Source of the DNA: Paenibacillus sp. Root444D2
GTDB taxonomy: Bacteria > Bacillota > Bacilli > Paenibacillales > NBRC-103111
Length of the DNA: 63,802 bases
Assembly: GCF_001426375.1 (NCBI RefSeq)
Contig: NZ_LMEO01000023.1
Span: forward strand, 366,719 to 430,520
Direction: 5' to 3'
In this document: positions 43,144-52,663 of the stretch, piece after piece
Numbering within the stretch: position 1 is the stretch's first letter
Layout of the letters: each line of letters starts with the position of its first letter
Made by a program: the position numbers and the translations under genes
The notes under the pieces: generated by a model
Databases searched by the model: none
What the model was told of the DNA's origin: nothing
What the model saw: only the letters and a program-made list of their open reading frames with translations

Positions 43144-43830
43144 TTAGTGTTCAGGTAATACTTGCGCTGTACCGAAAATGCGAGTTACCGTTTGATTAAA
43201 ATCCGTTAATAAAGGCATCAGAGAATGGCCCTTCCAACTTTCTTGGGCGTAGTTGTTCATTTTATTAAGGAAATCACGGTTTGCAGAAATATAGACATCC
43301 ATGATATTAGGCTGCAGTGTTCGAATTTTCTCAGCCATCGCTTGTTTGAATCGATGAGAAAGCATATCGTGGTGCACGGCAGTTTCATAACTATTGAAGC
43401 CATTGTTTAAATCATTGGAAGGCATGGTGTCATTGAATGGCGCGTGATCGTTATAAAAGCCTTTGGCAGTGCCCTGGTTATTCGTCTCTCTGGTGGAACC
43501 CTTGGTACCTATCGCACTGCTGTCAATCATAAGAGCGACGTAAGCATTCTGATCCGTAGTCATCACGATGGCTGTATTTACCCCATTCATAGCGTGTAAT
43601 TGATTGGATAGAAATTGGCTGTATTCAAGCTTTGAATTGTTGTGCGTAACTGGACCATAGAGCTGTTTGGTTTGATAAGCTCTTTCGGTTTCCTCTGTTT
43701 TTTCGACAGGGGCGCCAAAATTCGTGTGGTCGGGACTTTTCCCATATTCTCTTCCATTCTCTGCACAACCGGATAATGTCAGCAGGAGGAATAACATTCC
43801 ACTAATCGGAAAACCTAACTTCCTGAGCAT
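43144..43830 (-). CDS. YhcN/YlaJ-family sporulation lipoprotein
   Basis: 228 aa. The signal peptide ends in a lipobox LSGC (Cys22). The mature part has the family features: GVNTAIVMTTDQNAYVALMI (about residues 82-101) and a C-terminal VYISANRDFLNKMNNYAQES (about 180-199). Relatives are made in the forespore or found in spore coats of Bacillus. GGGAGG lies upstream of ATG 43830; a TTG one codon earlier is also open. Confidence 0.85.
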   Translation of the reverse strand: MLRKLGFPISGMLFLLLTLSGCAENGREYGKSPDHTNFGAPVEKTEETERAYQTKQLYGPVTHNNSKLEYSQFLSNQLHAMNGVNTAIVMTTDQNAYVALMIDSSAIGTKGSTRETNNQGTAKGFYNDHAPFNDTMPSNDLNNGFNSYETAVHHDMLSHRFKQAMAEKIRTLQPNIMDVYISANRDFLNKMNNYAQESWKGHSLMPLLTDFNQTVTRIFGTAQVLPEH

Positions 43831-44010
43831 CAAAAGAGACCTCCCATATACGTTGTAATGTTTATAGGATGGGATGTTTCTGCGCTTTTATTCGTGTTCA
43901 CAAATAAAGGCTTTTATGCATAAAGAGGCGGGTGTATGGAAATAACCATGGAGGGAAAATATATCGCTACAGAGCGGTTTAAGAACAATTTGTGAACTTC
44001 CCTCCAGCGA

Positions 44011-44039
44011 TTGACAAAAACTTTTCACGAATTTATAGT
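44011..44039 (+). promoter_or_regulatory. Sigma-A promoter of the caa3 oxidase operon
   Basis: TTGACA (44011-44016), 17-bp spacer, TATAGT (44034-44039). It lies about 70 nt upstream of ctaC. Confidence 0.8.
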
Positions 44040-44108
44040 TAATAAAGTGAATTGACATGGGCATGGCCTTCGTGGTAAAAATATTGTTTTAAAAGTGGGG
44101 TTGATACA

Positions 44109-45125
44109 ATGAGTCGATTGAAAAAGTTATGGCGTCTGGTGCCCCTTCTAGCGGCAATGACGTTCTTGCTAACCGGGTGTGGAGACCCAACCTTGTCTGC
44201 TTTAGTGCCAAAAGGTCCTGTGGCAACCGAGCAGCTTAATTTAATGAAATTAAGTCTCTTTATCATGGTTTTTGTCGTAATTGTCGTATTTGCAATTTAT
44301 GTGTATGTGTTAATTCGCTTTCGTAAGCGTGAAGGTGATAATAGCGTACCTAAGCAAGTTGAAGGTAGCCACGTGCTTGAGATTATCTGGACAGTCGTTC
44401 CGATTCTCCTTCTGTTAGTACTTGCGGTACCAACAGTGTCCTACACATTTAAGCATTCAACGAATTACAATAAGGACAAAGCTGCGGTTCATGTCAAAGT
44501 AACTGCGCATCAATTCTGGTGGCAGTTTGAATATCCCGATTTAGGCATCGCTACAGCTCAAGAGCTTGTCGTTCCTAAGGATAAAATTATTGCATTCGAT
44601 CTTGTTTCAGCTGACGTCGCTCATGCCTTCTGGGTACCATCCCTTGGTGGTAAAGTGGATACAAATCCAGGTATCCATAATACGCTTTATCTTCAAGCTG
44701 ACGAAATCGCAACCTTCCAAGGAAGATGTACAGAGCTTTGCGGAGCCTCTCATGCTTTGATGAACTTTACCGTTCAAGCGAAGTCAGAAGCCGATTTCAA
44801 TGCTTGGGTAGCAAAAATGAAAGCGCCTGTTACTGTGCCTGCAACTGCACAAAAAGGCGAAGAGCTTTTTAAAGAAAATTGCATGTCTTGTCACGCTGTT
44901 AATGCGAACGGTCCTGGTGTTGCTCCTAACCTCAAAGGTTTCGCAGATCGCGATACGCTTGCTGGTATTCTGGAACACACTCCTGAGAAAATGGCATTGT
45001 GGATACATAATCCGCAAGAACAAAAACCGGGCAACAAAATGCCGGCTTTTGGTAAAGAAGCAGGCGGTAAGCTTGATGACGCTCAAATTAAAGATATTGT
45101 TCAGTACTTACAGACTTTGAAATAA
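44109..45125 (+). CDS. ctaC: Cytochrome c oxidase subunit II with fused cytochrome c (caa3 type)
   Basis: 338 aa lipoprotein. Lipobox LLTGC (Cys24), two transmembrane helices (about 46-70 and 88-110), CuA domain with FQGRCTELCGASHALM (about residues 195-210), and a C-terminal cytochrome c with CMSCHAV (haem) and the axial Met in NKMPAFGKE. Electrons pass from its haem c through CuA to subunit I. First gene of ctaCDEF, as in other Bacillales. Confidence 0.97.
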   Translation: MSRLKKLWRLVPLLAAMTFLLTGCGDPTLSALVPKGPVATEQLNLMKLSLFIMVFVVIVVFAIYVYVLIRFRKREGDNSVPKQVEGSHVLEIIWTVVPILLLLVLAVPTVSYTFKHSTNYNKDKAAVHVKVTAHQFWWQFEYPDLGIATAQELVVPKDKIIAFDLVSADVAHAFWVPSLGGKVDTNPGIHNTLYLQADEIATFQGRCTELCGASHALMNFTVQAKSEADFNAWVAKMKAPVTVPATAQKGEELFKENCMSCHAVNANGPGVAPNLKGFADRDTLAGILEHTPEKMALWIHNPQEQKPGNKMPAFGKEAGGKLDDAQIKDIVQYLQTLK

Positions 45126-45152
45126 ACTTCTCAGGTAAAGGAGGTTAATACG

Positions 45153-47024
45153 TTGGCTCACTCTCATCCAGTAAAAAAACATACCGGTTTAATGGATTGG
45201 CTTACAACAGTCGATCACAAGAAAATCGGTATCCTGTACTTAATAGCGGGCGGTTTCTTCTTCCTCGTAGGAGGACTTGAAGCCATCTTGATTCGGATTC
45301 AACTCGCTTTTCCCGATCAGCACATTTTTATCGGCGATTCTTTTAACCAATTAACGACGATGCACGGAACAACGATGATTTTCTTTGCGGCTATGCCGGT
45401 TATCTTCGCATTCATGAATGCCATCGTTCCTCTACAAATTGGTGCAAGGGACGTTGCGTTCCCTTTCGTTAATGCACTCGGTCTGTGGTTGTTCATCGCA
45501 GGTGGCGTACTGATGAACACAAGTTGGTTCTTGGGTGGCGCACCTGATGCTGGTTGGACGGGGTATGCTCCATTATCCTCGATAACGGATACCAGTTGGG
45601 GACAAACACTTGAAAACAACCTCCAAGGTACTGATTTTTATGTACTAGGTCTACAGATTGCTGGTATCGGTACTCTAATCGGGGGGATTAACTTCCTCGT
45701 TACGATTATCAACATGCGTGCACCTGGTCTTACGTATATGCGTATGCCGATGTTCACATGGTCTGCATTTATTACATCTGGTTTGATCGTACTTGCTTTC
45801 CCTGCGATTACGGTTGCCCTTGTTGAACTTATGTTTGACCGTATCTTTGGCGGTGCATTCTTCGATGCAGCCAGAGGCGGTAACAACGTACTATGGGAGC
45901 ATTTATTCTGGATTTTCGGGCATCCCGAAGTTTACATTTTGATTCTTCCTGCTTTCGGTATCATTTCTGAGATCGTTTCGACTTTCTCGAAGAAACGTCT
46001 TTTCGGATACAGCTCCATGGTATTTGCAACAGTTTTGATCGGTTTCCTAGGCTTCATGGTTTGGGTTCACCATATGTTTACAGCAGGTTTAGGTCCAGTT
46101 GCCAATTCCATCTTCGCGATTGCTACTATGGCGATTGCCGTTCCAACTGGCGTTAAGATTTTTAACTGGTTATTCACACTTTGGGGCGGACAAATTCGCT
46201 TTACAACAGCGAATATTTTCGCAACAGCCTTTATCCCAACATTCGTAATGGGTGGAACAACAGGGGTTATGCTCGCGATTCCAGCAGCAGACTTCCAGTA
46301 TCATGACACGTATTTCGTTGTTGCTCACTTTCACTACGTTATCGTTGGTGGTCTAGTGCTTGGCTTGTTCGCAGGTCTTTACTACTGGTGGCCAAAAATG
46401 TTTGGACGTATGTTGAACGAAGGAATGGGTAAACTGCATTTCTGGTTGTTCTTCATTGGCTTCCATTTAACATTCTTCCCTCAGCATTTCTTGGGACTCA
46501 TGGGAATGCCGCGTCGTGTCTTTACGTACCAACCTGGTCATGATCTCGAAGTAGGTAACTTGGTTTCAACCGTAGGTGCTTTCTTGATGGGTATCGGTAC
46601 ATTAGTATTCTTGATCAACATCATCGCAACAGCAAGAAAACCGATCACGGCTCCTGCAGATCCATGGGATGGCCGTACATTGGAGTGGACGATTCCATCG
46701 CCTGCACCTGAGTATAACTTTAAACAAACACCGCTTGTTCGCGGATTAGATGCATTCTGGAAAGAAAAAATGGCAGGTAATAAAGAGATGACTCCGGCAG
46801 AACCAATTGGTTCGATTCATATGCCATCCGCATCGATTTTGCCGCTTGTTATGTCCGCTGGTTTGTTCATTGCAGGTTTTGGTTTTATGTACCGAAACTA
46901 CTATGTAGCTGCCGCGGGTATCATTGTTACATTTATTGCAATGTTCTTGCGTTCCGTATATGACGATCATGGTTGGCATATTGAACCGGAAGAGCTTGAA
47001 GATGACAAGGGGGTAAAGGCATGA
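45153..47024 (+). CDS. ctaD: Cytochrome c oxidase subunit I
   Basis: 623 aa, at least twelve membrane helices, with the haem-copper centre: WEHLFWIFGHPEVYILILPA (CuB His and cross-linked His-Tyr, about residue 250), VWVHHMFTAGL (two CuB His) and HDTYFVVAHFHYVIVGG (haem a and a3 ligands). It reduces O2 and pumps protons. TTG 45153 is preceded by AAAGGAGGTTAA. It overlaps ctaE by 4 nt. Confidence 0.98.
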   Translation: MAHSHPVKKHTGLMDWLTTVDHKKIGILYLIAGGFFFLVGGLEAILIRIQLAFPDQHIFIGDSFNQLTTMHGTTMIFFAAMPVIFAFMNAIVPLQIGARDVAFPFVNALGLWLFIAGGVLMNTSWFLGGAPDAGWTGYAPLSSITDTSWGQTLENNLQGTDFYVLGLQIAGIGTLIGGINFLVTIINMRAPGLTYMRMPMFTWSAFITSGLIVLAFPAITVALVELMFDRIFGGAFFDAARGGNNVLWEHLFWIFGHPEVYILILPAFGIISEIVSTFSKKRLFGYSSMVFATVLIGFLGFMVWVHHMFTAGLGPVANSIFAIATMAIAVPTGVKIFNWLFTLWGGQIRFTTANIFATAFIPTFVMGGTTGVMLAIPAADFQYHDTYFVVAHFHYVIVGGLVLGLFAGLYYWWPKMFGRMLNEGMGKLHFWLFFIGFHLTFFPQHFLGLMGMPRRVFTYQPGHDLEVGNLVSTVGAFLMGIGTLVFLINIIATARKPITAPADPWDGRTLEWTIPSPAPEYNFKQTPLVRGLDAFWKEKMAGNKEMTPAEPIGSIHMPSASILPLVMSAGLFIAGFGFMYRNYYVAAAGIIVTFIAMFLRSVYDDHGWHIEPEELEDDKGVKA

Positions 47025-47635
47025 GTACTCATCATACGGGCGCACTGCCTGCTAATCCGGAAACGGCTACCCTCGAAGGGAAAAATAAAGTTCTCGGATT
47101 TTGGTTGTTTCTCGGTGCTGAAGTTGTGTTGTTCGGTTGTTTATTCGCAACCTACATCGCACTTCGGAATTCCGTTCCAGATGGTCCTACAGCGGATGAA
47201 CTTTTCAAACTCAAAACAGTGGGTTGGTCTACATTCATCCTCTTAACAAGTAGCTTAACGAGTGTGTTCGCGATCATCGCGATGCACAAACAAAAGCTGG
47301 GACAATTGTTATTTTGGCTAGCAGTTACTGTATTGTTTGGTCTTTCGTTCTTGGGGATGGAGATTTACGAGTTTTTTGAGTATGTGCATGAAGGACATAA
47401 ATTTACAACAAGTGCTTTCTCAACTTCGTTCTATACTTTAGTCGGTTTCCATGGAGCTCACGTAGCGTTTGGTGTTTGCTGGATTACATTGTTGATTTTG
47501 CAAGGACTCAAAAAAGGTCTTACGGTTGTTACAGCACCTAAGTTTTATGTGGCAGCTTTGTATTGGCACTTTATTGACTTAGTCTGGGTATTTATCTTCA
47601 CAGTCGTTTATCTGATGGGGAAGGTGGGTCACTAA
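47021..47635 (+). CDS. ctaE: Cytochrome c oxidase subunit III
   Basis: 204 aa, five transmembrane helices. GFWLFLGAEVVLFGCLFATY near the N-terminus and FHGAHVAFGVCWIT around residue 145 with YWHFIDLVWVFIFTVVYLMG at the end are the subunit III signatures. It stabilises subunit I and is start-coupled to ctaD. Confidence 0.96.
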   Translation: MSTHHTGALPANPETATLEGKNKVLGFWLFLGAEVVLFGCLFATYIALRNSVPDGPTADELFKLKTVGWSTFILLTSSLTSVFAIIAMHKQKLGQLLFWLAVTVLFGLSFLGMEIYEFFEYVHEGHKFTTSAFSTSFYTLVGFHGAHVAFGVCWITLLILQGLKKGLTVVTAPKFYVAALYWHFIDLVWVFIFTVVYLMGKVGH

Positions 47636-47636
47636 G

Positions 47637-47954
47637 ATGAGCAGCAATTCTCATGATACACACGCACCTAGCAAACGAGTTAAGCATGAATCACCTTTGA
47701 ACCACTACTTGTCTTACATTATCTCGATTCTTCTCACGATGTTGGCATTCGCTGTCGTTCTTTACGGAGACTTGGATCGTTCCTTTATTTTGATCTTCAT
47801 CGTAACTTTGGGTATTGTGCAAGCTGTCGTCCAGCTACTGTTCTGGATGCATGCCAAAGAAAGAGGACACTTATTCCCGCTCATTTTTATCGGGGCAGGA
47901 GCTTTCGTTGCTCTCACTGGGGTTATTACAGCAGTATATTGGGTATGGTGGTAA
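47637..47954 (+). CDS. ctaF: Cytochrome c oxidase subunit IV
   Basis: 105 aa with three hydrophobic segments; YIISILLTMLAFAVVLYGDL and VQLLFWMHAKERGHLFPLIF, followed by AVYWVWW at the end, are typical of bacterial subunit IV. It begins 1 nt after ctaE. A terminator follows at once. Confidence 0.92.
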   Translation: MSSNSHDTHAPSKRVKHESPLNHYLSYIISILLTMLAFAVVLYGDLDRSFILIFIVTLGIVQAVVQLLFWMHAKERGHLFPLIFIGAGAFVALTGVITAVYWVWW

Positions 47955-47960
47955 GAAAGC

Positions 47961-48004
47961 AGGAAGAGGCAACTTTGTCTAGACAAAGTGCCTCCTCTTT
48001 TTTT
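47961..48004 (+). terminator. Terminator between ctaF and ctaG
   Basis: AGAGGCAACTTTGTCTAGACAAAGTGCCTCCTCT folds into a long stem (mismatch in the middle) followed by TTTTTTT. It separates the oxidase subunits from ctaG. Confidence 0.88.
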
Positions 48005-48029
48005 AGTTGAAAGGAGATAGAAATTAGCT

Positions 48030-48887
48030 ATGAGCCAAATTGGTGGATTTTTCGATTTGTGGAATCCTGTTACACTGTTGGTGGTCGTCGTTGTCGGATA
48101 TGTCTATAGTCGATTTGTCGCTAAAGGGAATGGGAATTTCGCGGATGCCGAGCCAGTTTCGGATAAGCAGAAGCTATGTTTCTATACGGGGCTTGCCCTG
48201 TTCTACATAGGACAAGGGAGTCCGATTAACTACATCGGTCATCATTATTTGTTCAGCGCGCATATGCTGCAGCAAACGATTCTTTATTTAATTGTCCCTA
48301 TATTTATATGGTTAGGTACGCCTGCTTGGGTACTCCGTCTTTTTATGCAAAATCGAGTCTTCCGCGGCACATTTTCATTTTTCGCACGTCCGCTGATCGC
48401 ATTGTTTTTATTCAATATGCTATTCTCCATCTATCACATGCCTTTTATTATGGACGGTTTGATGAAGAATGATGTGTTACTTGTAAGTTATCATACCGTG
48501 CTTCTGATTACAGCGTTCATGATGTGGTTCCCTGTATTTTGTCCACTTCCAGAGTTGAATCGTTTGAATGACCTGAAAAAATTGGCGTATATTTTCGGCA
48601 ATGGTATGTTGTTGACGCCTGCTTGCGCGCTTATCATATTTGCAGATTCGATCATTTATGATATGTATTCGAACGTGACTGTACCTTTCGCTCATTTGTC
48701 TCCGCTCGATGATCAACAGCTCGGAGGCGTTATTATGAAAATCATCCAAGAGATGGTATATGGGGCTACACTTGCCTATATTTTCTTCAGATGGTACCGT
48801 AGAGAGCGTAAGGAAGATGACGATATGGAGCTTGCTGAGACACAAGAGAGCATGAATAACCAGGGCGGGAATTGGAATCGCGCTTAG
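48030..48887 (+). CDS. ctaG: Cytochrome c oxidase assembly factor CtaG
   Basis: 285 aa, about seven membrane helices, with INYIGHHYLFSAHMLQQTIL (about residues 68-87), IYHMPFIMDG and the conserved CPLPELNRL, typical of the Bacillus CtaG/DUF1404 family needed for copper delivery or assembly of caa3 oxidase. The C-terminal tail is acidic and cytoplasmic. It is followed 14 nt later by a DUF420 gene. Confidence 0.92.
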   Translation: MSQIGGFFDLWNPVTLLVVVVVGYVYSRFVAKGNGNFADAEPVSDKQKLCFYTGLALFYIGQGSPINYIGHHYLFSAHMLQQTILYLIVPIFIWLGTPAWVLRLFMQNRVFRGTFSFFARPLIALFLFNMLFSIYHMPFIMDGLMKNDVLLVSYHTVLLITAFMMWFPVFCPLPELNRLNDLKKLAYIFGNGMLLTPACALIIFADSIIYDMYSNVTVPFAHLSPLDDQQLGGVIMKIIQEMVYGATLAYIFFRWYRRERKEDDDMELAETQESMNNQGGNWNRA

Positions 48888-48901
48888 AAAGGATTTATGA
48901 G

Positions 48902-49357
48902 ATGCACATTTTACCAACTATTTCTACGATGTTTATCGTTATCAGTGCCATATTTGTTGGTTTCGGCTGGTATCATATTGTAAGAGGGAATCGGGAAACG
49001 CATCAAAAGCTGATGGTTCTAGGAGCAATCTTCGCACTGGCGTTTTTCATCATCTACATGTCCCGTACCTTGTTTGAAGGAAACACGGCATTTGGCGGAC
49101 CCGAGAGTCTCAAGCTGCCGTATCACTTATTCTTGTTCTTCCATATTACGCTGGCAACGGTGGGTGGAGTGCTGGGTCTAATCACATTATGGTTTGCATA
49201 CAAAAACAAATTTCTAAAACATAAAAAAATCGGACGAGTCGCCGCGATTGTATGGCTGCTTACGGCGCCTACAGGTGTCTTGGTATATGTTCTGCTATAT
49301 TTGATGTATCCAGGTGGGACGACAAAGCCAGTGATTGATGCGATTTTTGGCTTGTAA
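48902..49357 (+). CDS. DUF420 membrane protein (YozB-like)
   Basis: 151 aa, four membrane helices. LPTISTMFIVISAIFVGFGW at the start, HQKLMVLGAIFALAFFIIYM and PYHLFLFFHITLATVGGVLG are the DUF420 core, with conserved His residues that might bind haem or copper. It is routinely found with cytochrome oxidase genes, and an assembly role is likely. AAAGGATTT precedes ATG 48902; the open frame runs ten codons further up. Confidence 0.88.
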   Translation: MHILPTISTMFIVISAIFVGFGWYHIVRGNRETHQKLMVLGAIFALAFFIIYMSRTLFEGNTAFGGPESLKLPYHLFLFFHITLATVGGVLGLITLWFAYKNKFLKHKKIGRVAAIVWLLTAPTGVLVYVLLYLMYPGGTTKPVIDAIFGL

Positions 49358-49361
49358 AGAG

Positions 49362-49404
49362 AAGCTGAATGTGTGAGTTGTGCTCACAACATTCGGCTTT
49401 TTTT
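49362..49404 (+). terminator. Terminator after the DUF420 gene
   Basis: AAGCTGAATGTGTGAG and CTCACAACATTCGGCTT pair with one bulge, followed by TTTTTT. Confidence 0.88.
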
Positions 49405-49484
49405 GTTCCCGTTTTTTTCCATATATTGTGGTAAACTAATTCATGAGCAAATAAACACGTTATCTAAGGAAGGGTGGTTAAAAG

Positions 49485-50390
49485 GTGACATATCCTTTGA
49501 TCGTTGATCATGTTACGAAGCAATACGGGGAGAAGACCGCTGTGAATGACATCCAGCTTCGTGTCAAGCAGGGCGAGATATACGGGTTGCTTGGGGCTAA
49601 TGGAGCTGGGAAGACAACGACGATGCGGATGGTATTAGGTCTCATTTATCCGGATCATGGAAGCATAAAGTGGAAGGGTCAAGGCTATCGGGAAGAGCTG
49701 AGGCAGCTGCTGGGCTATTTGCCAGAAGAACGAGGTCTGTATCCGAAGGTCAAAGTTAGCGAGCAGATCATCTATTTAGCGGAGCTGCGCGGTCTTTCCC
49801 GTAAACAAGCTGATGCAAGTTTGAAGCTGTGGTTGGAGCGATTTGACGTCCCCGAATACTACAACAAGAAGGTGGAGGAGTTATCTAAGGGAAACCAGCA
49901 GAAGATCCAATTCATCGCTGCGGTCATACATAACCCGGAAATACTAATTCTGGATGAAGCCTTTAGCGGACTCGACCCGGTGAATGTGGAACTGCTGAAA
50001 ACAACCGTGAAAAGCTTACGCGACGAGGGAAAAACGATTCTCTTTTCCAGCCATCGCATGGATCATGTGGAGGAGCTGTGCGAGCATATTTGCATTCTGC
50101 ATCGTTCCAATACGCTTGTGCAAGGCAGCTTGAAGGATATTAAAGCAACGTTCCCTAAGGAGAGAATCATACTCGAGACCGAGAATCCGATTGAAGGTTT
50201 GGAGAGGCTGCAAGGCGTTACTGGGGTAGAAAAGCATCTGACCGGGTATGAGATTCGCATTCATGATGCTGCGGCGTCGCAGCATATTCTCAGACATGCC
50301 ATGGGGCAGTCAAACGTATATCGGTTTCAGTTGATGGAGCCAACGTTAAATGAAATCTTTATTCAGAAGGTGGGGAGTGCCCATGAATAG
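49485..50390 (+). CDS. ABC exporter ATP-binding protein (NatA-like)
   Basis: 301 aa. Walker A GLLGANGAGKTTT (about residue 36), Q-loop YLPEERGLYP, signature VEELSKGNQQKIQF (about 134), Walker B ILILDEAFSGLDP and H-loop FSSHRMDH. The C-terminal DUF4162 region (from about 225) is usual for NatA-type exporters. GTG 49485 follows GGAAGGGTGG. It overlaps the permease by 8 nt; together they resemble the sodium/antimicrobial exporter NatAB. Confidence 0.92.
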   Translation: MTYPLIVDHVTKQYGEKTAVNDIQLRVKQGEIYGLLGANGAGKTTTMRMVLGLIYPDHGSIKWKGQGYREELRQLLGYLPEERGLYPKVKVSEQIIYLAELRGLSRKQADASLKLWLERFDVPEYYNKKVEELSKGNQQKIQFIAAVIHNPEILILDEAFSGLDPVNVELLKTTVKSLRDEGKTILFSSHRMDHVEELCEHICILHRSNTLVQGSLKDIKATFPKERIILETENPIEGLERLQGVTGVEKHLTGYEIRIHDAAASQHILRHAMGQSNVYRFQLMEPTLNEIFIQKVGSAHE

Positions 50391-51669
50391 GATCATGACG
50401 GTTATTCAATTCACTTTCATGACCCGTTTCCGATCCAAATCGTTTCGTGTTATGAGTGTGATTCTGATTTTGCTATTATCCATTATGATTCATTTGCCTG
50501 CACTCATTGATAAACTTTCCTCTCATGAAGCGACGAAGATTGGTGTCTTTGCAGGCAAACAAACGGAGCTTGCTGCTAAGCTAGCGACCTTTTATAAGAA
50601 TCAGCCCAATCCGGATATTGTCATTATTCCACTACGGGATGCGGGCAGTACTGCAGCGAATGAAGCTTTAGGTAAGCAGCAGATCGCTGATAAGAAGATC
50701 AAGGGATATTTGGAATTTACAGATGCCGTTGCAGCCGGGTTTCCGAAGATGGTGTATAAATCCGAAGGCACGATGGAATTTTCGTTAAAAGGCAAGCTTC
50801 AGACCGCTCTTCAGCTTATTAAAATTGACACGGCTTTACAAGGAGCAGGTCTCGCGCCTGAACAAAAGGCTAATATTCAAGCGCCAGTTTCCATAGAAAC
50901 TGTGCAAATCTCAACGAATGACAAGGCAGCGTCTGGCAAAACGGAATCGCAAATGGTGATGTCCTACGCGCTTGTTTACGTGATGCTGTTCATGCTTTAC
51001 ATGGGTGTTATCGGCTTTGGGAACATGGTCGCGATGGAAATCACAGCAGAGAAGAGCTCCCGAGTAATGGAGCTTCTTATCACAAGTGTGTCCCCGCTTA
51101 AGCAGATGTTTGGCAAAATCATAGGGATTTGTCTACTCGCTTTATCGCAAATAGCGCTGATAATTGTGGTGGGTGGAATCAATTTAAGCTTATCTGGCAG
51201 CAGCAAACTAATTTCGGAGCTGCACCTTAACTGGTCCAATTTACAAATGTCACTTATCGTATATTTCTTAATCTTCTACCTGCTAGGGTTCTTCATCTAT
51301 GCAACGGTTTTTGCGGCTGTAGGTTCACTTGTGAGCCGTACAGAGGAGGTGGGGCAAGCGATCATGCCGGTAACCCTGCTCATCGTGGCAGCCTTCATGA
51401 TTGCCATGTCTGGACTGAATAACCCGAATGCCGGATTCGTTGTTACGATGTCATTCATACCGTTCTTCTCGCCACTTATTATGTTCCTGCGCATAGGGAT
51501 GAGTAGTCCGCCTATTTGGCAAATATGGCTCTCCATCGTCATTCAATTAGCATCTATCGGTGCTATGGCTTGGCTTGCTGCTAAGATCTATCGCACAGGG
51601 GTGTTGATGTACGGCAAACGTCCTTCGTGGCGAGAGCTGCGGAAGGCGATGCGAGCTTATAAGGTGTAG
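50383..51669 (+). CDS. ABC exporter permease (NatB-like, ABC2 type)
   Basis: 428 aa. An N-terminal helix (about residues 20-40), a long extracytoplasmic domain and a C-terminal bundle of about six helices (MVMSYALVYVMLFMLYMGVI onward), with GNMVAMEITAEKSSRVMELL, then ITSVSP, the ABC2 permease landmark. ATG 50383 lies inside the ATPase gene's end and follows GGTGGGGAG. Its stop is 21 bp before a putative Tn7-like terminus. Confidence 0.9.
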   Translation: MNRIMTVIQFTFMTRFRSKSFRVMSVILILLLSIMIHLPALIDKLSSHEATKIGVFAGKQTELAAKLATFYKNQPNPDIVIIPLRDAGSTAANEALGKQQIADKKIKGYLEFTDAVAAGFPKMVYKSEGTMEFSLKGKLQTALQLIKIDTALQGAGLAPEQKANIQAPVSIETVQISTNDKAASGKTESQMVMSYALVYVMLFMLYMGVIGFGNMVAMEITAEKSSRVMELLITSVSPLKQMFGKIIGICLLALSQIALIIVVGGINLSLSGSSKLISELHLNWSNLQMSLIVYFLIFYLLGFFIYATVFAAVGSLVSRTEEVGQAIMPVTLLIVAAFMIAMSGLNNPNAGFVVTMSFIPFFSPLIMFLRIGMSSPPIWQIWLSIVIQLASIGAMAWLAAKIYRTGVLMYGKRPSWRELRKAMRAYKV

Positions 51670-51689
51670 GGAGATATCTTGGTTTATTT

Positions 51690-51759
51690 TGTGAGTAACG
51701 GTTATAATTGAGACAGATTTGGTCGATAAATGAGACAAATTTGGGTATATGTTTGAGAC
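51690..51759. mobile_element. Putative Tn7-like transposon end with repeated TnsB-type sites
   Basis: Three direct repeats, WWTGAGACWRATTTGG-like, have TGAGAC at 51709, 51731 and 51754: steps of 22 and 23 bp, like the closely spaced 22-bp TnsB sites of Tn7's right end. A TGTGAGTAACGG at 51690 begins with TGTG as Tn7 termini do and may be the exact end. tnsA lies about 165 bp further in. No inverted partner (GTCTCA series) is visible downstream in the window. Confidence 0.6.
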
Positions 51760-51769
51760 TAAAATTAAG

Positions 51770-51808
51770 AGCTAGATGAATCAATTCGTTGATTCATCTA
51801 GCTTTTTT
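51770..51808 (+). terminator. Strong terminator between the exporter and tnsA
   Basis: A 15-bp perfect stem AGCTAGATGAATCAA/TTGATTCATCTAGCT with a TTCG tetraloop and TTTTT. It insulates the tns genes from the exporter operon. It lies inside the putative transposon end. Confidence 0.92.
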
Positions 51809-51922
51809 ATGATATCTAACGAGAAGTATAAATTTGTCTTTCCAAAAAATGAGATTACATGGTAATATCAATAAATGAATTTATATTTGATTATAATTGA
51901 TACTTTTTTACGGAGGAGCAAC

Positions 51923-52663
51923 ATGAATTGGTCACAGAATGATTGGAAAGAAGAAGACAAACTCTATAGTCCTAAGCGAAAGGTAAATAATAAGGGGAGT
52001 CGTTATCACCCACATATCATTGGAAGCTTCTATAGTCAAAAAAATAAGCGGCCCGTTGAATATGAGTCATTAGGAGAACGATTATTCTATTATTATCTTG
52101 AGTTAGATACTTCTGTACTCCGATATTATGTACAACCAATTGAAGTTTCTATTTTTTCTCGAAACGATGAATGGTTCCATATACCAGATGTATTAGCATA
52201 TAAACAAGGGTTCCAACCACTTCTTTATCAAATAAAAGATAATCCTGATAATGAACTCACCCCAAAAGAAGAGTTATGCAATCGTTATTGTAGAGCGTTG
52301 GCTTTAGAAAAAGGATGGGAGTACAGCGTTATATATCCTAAAACTATGCCTCAAACTTTAACGAGGAATATTCGGTTTTTGAAAGGTTTTTTAAAGATGA
52401 GAAAATACTATCCAGATTGGTATGATAAAGTCGTAGATCGTCTCTCATTTCTAGAAAATGATTCTATTGAGTATCTTGCTAATTCATTCAAAGAAACCAT
52501 TGACCCTCTCTATCTAAAACCACTTATCTATCATTTGCTTGCAAAAGGAACCTTTTTAACAGATGTAAATGAAATAATCAATTCACAAAGCATAATAACG
52601 GTAAATTCCCAAATGGTTTCACCATCAACTCTTTCAAAAGGGGCTGTAAACTTTGTCCTTTAA
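51923..52663 (+). CDS. tnsA: TnsA-like transposon endonuclease
   Basis: 246 aa. The restriction-enzyme-like catalytic triad is visible: Glu in YESLGER (about residue 48), Asp89 in HIPDV, and Gln103-x-Lys105 in YQIK; then a C-terminal winged-helix-like region. TnsA makes the 5-prime cuts so that Tn7-like elements move by cut-and-paste. GGAGGAG (51912-51918) selects ATG 51923. Very AT-rich compared with the exporter genes. It overlaps tnsB by 11 nt. Confidence 0.88.
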   Translation: MNWSQNDWKEEDKLYSPKRKVNNKGSRYHPHIIGSFYSQKNKRPVEYESLGERLFYYYLELDTSVLRYYVQPIEVSIFSRNDEWFHIPDVLAYKQGFQPLLYQIKDNPDNELTPKEELCNRYCRALALEKGWEYSVIYPKTMPQTLTRNIRFLKGFLKMRKYYPDWYDKVVDRLSFLENDSIEYLANSFKETIDPLYLKPLIYHLLAKGTFLTDVNEIINSQSIITVNSQMVSPSTLSKGAVNFVL